Of a DNA stretch of 64,000 nucleotides, positions 62,681 to 64,000 are shown one piece after another. Source of the stretch: an uncultured Clostridia bacterium. GTDB lineage: Bacteria; Bacillota; Clostridia; Christensenellales; Borkfalkiaceae. Made by a program: the position numbers and the translations under genes. The stretch spans positions 1-64,000 of the forward strand of contig CANPZD010000005.1 of NCBI GenBank assembly GCA_947589085.1, read 5' to 3'. Each line of letters opens with the position of its first letter. The stretch's first letter is position 1. Below the pieces are notes generated by a model that was not told where the DNA came from, searched no databases, and was given only the letters and a program-made list of their open reading frames with translations.

Positions 62681-64000
62681 TCAGTATGCTCTTGCAAAGA
62701 ATACGGTATGCTTTGCGGGTTTTCCGCAGCACACGCAAAACGCTTCGGAATTGTCCTCGGCAAGGACGCGCGCAGTCGCCTGCGCAAATTCCTTGACCTT
62801 ATCCTCGCAGCCTCTCTCGCCGCACCAGCCGGCGCGTACGAAATTGCCCGCGTTGACGCCGCCGAGCAATTCGTCGAGATCCTTCGCCGCGACGATGCGG
62901 CTCTGCATCCGCGCCTTTGCTTTCGCGTAAAGCTCGGAAGAGATGGACGCAAGAAGTGTTTTTACGGCCGCGGCGTCGCCGAGATCCGCCTCCTCTTTGG
63001 CGCAGGTATCGCGGCGGAACAGCAACATCTTGTTCGCCTCGATATCGCGCGGCCCGAGTTCCACGCGCACGGGGACCCCCTTCATCTCCCATTCGTTGAA
63101 CTTCCAGCCCGGCGAATTGTCGGAATCGTCCACTTTGACGCGCACGCCCGCCTTTTCGAGCGTTTTTCCGAGCGCGAAGCACGCCTCGAGAACGCCTTCC
63201 TTTTTCATTGCGATCGGAACGATGACCGCCTGTATGGGCGCGACGGGGGGCGGCAGCACGAGGCCGCGCTGATCGCCGTGCGTCATGATGATCGCGCCGA
63301 TGAGCCGCGTGGAAACGCCGTAGCTCATCGTATAACCGTATTTGAGCGTGCCGTCTTTATCGGTGAACTGCACGCCGAACGCCTTTGCGAAATTCTGCCC
63401 CATGTAGTGAGTTGTGCCGGCCTGCAAGCTCTTGCCGTCGTGCATCATGGCTTCCATGCCGTAGGTTGCGACCGCGCCCGCGAATTTTTCTTTTTCCGTC
63501 TTGCGGCCGATGAGCACGGGCATGCAGAGCGTTTTCTCCGCAAACGATTCATAGAGGCGGAGCATGGAAAGCGTCTCTTGTTCGGCCTCCTCGCCGGAAG
63601 CGTATACGGAATGCCCCTCCTGCCACAAAAATTCGCTGGTCCGAAGAAACGGCCGGGTGGTTTTTTCCCAGCGCATGACGTTGCACCACTGATTCTGGCG
63701 AAGCGGAAGATCGCGCCACGACTCCACCCATTTTCCGAACATATGCCCGATGATCGTCTCCGAAGTGGGGCGTACGACGAGCGGTTCGGCGAGTTTTTCC
63801 CCGCCGGCATGGGTCACGACGGCCACTTCGGGCGCAAAGCCCTCCACGTGTTCGGCCTCCTTCGTCATGAAACTCATGGGGATCAGCAGCGGGAAATATG
63901 CGTTTTCCACGCCGAATGCCTTGAAACGCGCGTCAAGTTCTCTTTGAATATTTTCCCAGATCGCATAGCCGTAAGGGCGGATGACCATCGTCCCCTTGAC
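62681..64000 (-). CDS. proS: Proline--tRNA ligase (archaeal/eukaryal type), N-terminus cut by window end
   Basis: The visible 440 residues belong to a class II ProS of the short, archaeal-like form without the editing insertion: GTMVIRPYGYAIWENIQ near the cut end, LVVRPTSETIIGHMF (motif 2 region), RWEKTTRPFLRTSEFLWQEGHS, GDQRGLVLPPPVAPIQAVIVPI (anticodon domain start) and a C-terminal zinc-binding region with CGKPAKHTVFFARAY at the end. The first ~40 residues lie beyond position 64000, so the ATG at 63986 is internal, not the start. It charges tRNA-Pro. Clustered with asnS. Confidence 0.95.
   Translation of the reverse strand, partial: VKGTMVIRPYGYAIWENIQRELDARFKAFGVENAYFPLLIPMSFMTKEAEHVEGFAPEVAVVTHAGGEKLAEPLVVRPTSETIIGHMFGKWVESWRDLPLRQNQWCNVMRWEKTTRPFLRTSEFLWQEGHSVYASGEEAEQETLSMLRLYESFAEKTLCMPVLIGRKTEKEKFAGAVATYGMEAMMHDGKSLQAGTTHYMGQNFAKAFGVQFTDKDGTLKYGYTMSYGVSTRLIGAIIMTHGDQRGLVLPPPVAPIQAVIVPIAMKKEGVLEACFALGKTLEKAGVRVKVDDSDNSPGWKFNEWEMKGVPVRVELGPRDIEANKMLLFRRDTCAKEEADLGDAAAVKTLLASISSELYAKAKARMQSRIVAAKDLDELLGGVNAGNFVRAGWCGERGCEDKVKEFAQATARVLAEDNSEAFCVCCGKPAKHTVFFARAY

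Overview
The window reads as a chromosomal segment of a GC-rich, endospore-forming Firmicute of the Clostridia. SpoVAC, YunB and a collagen-like spore-surface protein point to sporulation; the ProS is of the archaeal/eukaryal type; there is no outer-membrane gene. A gut Christensenellales-like lineage would fit, but that is inference. The first ~3.4 kb and part of the 34-43 kb segment are more AT-rich than the rest.

Layout. 0.1-3.8 kb: small accessory genes (zinc-ribbon/coiled-coil protein, HEPN-like protein, lipoprotein, membrane proteins) and an unassigned structured RNA with its own promoter and terminator (1531-1760). 3.9-7.6 kb: YjzC-like small protein, EFR1-type ferredoxin, small serine recombinase, ribokinase, DUF1858 protein, SpoVAC. 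7.8-16.5 kb: an intact but tail-less phage head module (TerL, portal, scaffold-like, HK97-type capsid, connector-like and two unknown genes) without integrase or lysis genes. 15.3-30.6 kb: host genes, including two anchored surface proteins, MurG, YunB, BCAT, YigZ, TyrS, a WYL regulator, a membrane glycolipid pair and a Ca-type P-ATPase. 30.7-31.8 kb: a lipoprotein and a divergent XRE repressor with operators in the promoter.

The highlight lies at 31.9-43.8 kb. A collagen-like gene, probably exosporium BclA-like, is cut in two by a ~10.8 kb element. Its 5' part is at 43780-43310 and its 3' part at 32512-31943, both on the minus strand and in the right order. The junctions carry mirror-image arms of a palindromic serine-integrase attP and share a short core, and joining them restores one Gly-X-Y frame of about 336 residues. 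The element carries a large serine recombinase next to one junction, a small upstream partner, four pilin-like genes (one an 1884-residue pilin with a C-terminal Hint domain) and a tyrosine recombinase. Between the giant pilin gene and the tyrosine recombinase, 24-bp inverted repeats flank a 138-bp segment with a strong promoter that points away from the pilin operon into a terminator. This looks like an invertible ON/OFF promoter caught in the OFF state. So a spore-gene intervening element seems to carry a phase-variable pilus/adhesin operon. A glycosyltransferase divergent from the collagen gene may glycosylate it.

43.9-64 kb: housekeeping genes (Tag, HAD phosphatase, GuaA, GuaB, HemW, alkyltransferase-like protein, LepA, GDPD, heterodimeric ABC exporter, AsnS, ProS), a MATE pump behind an attenuator-like leader with a 35-codon upstream ORF, and two small envelope proteins. 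Several single genes have a -10 box only 6-8 nt before the start codon, which suggests leaderless transcripts. All functional statements rest on reading the translated sequence; no database search was possible.
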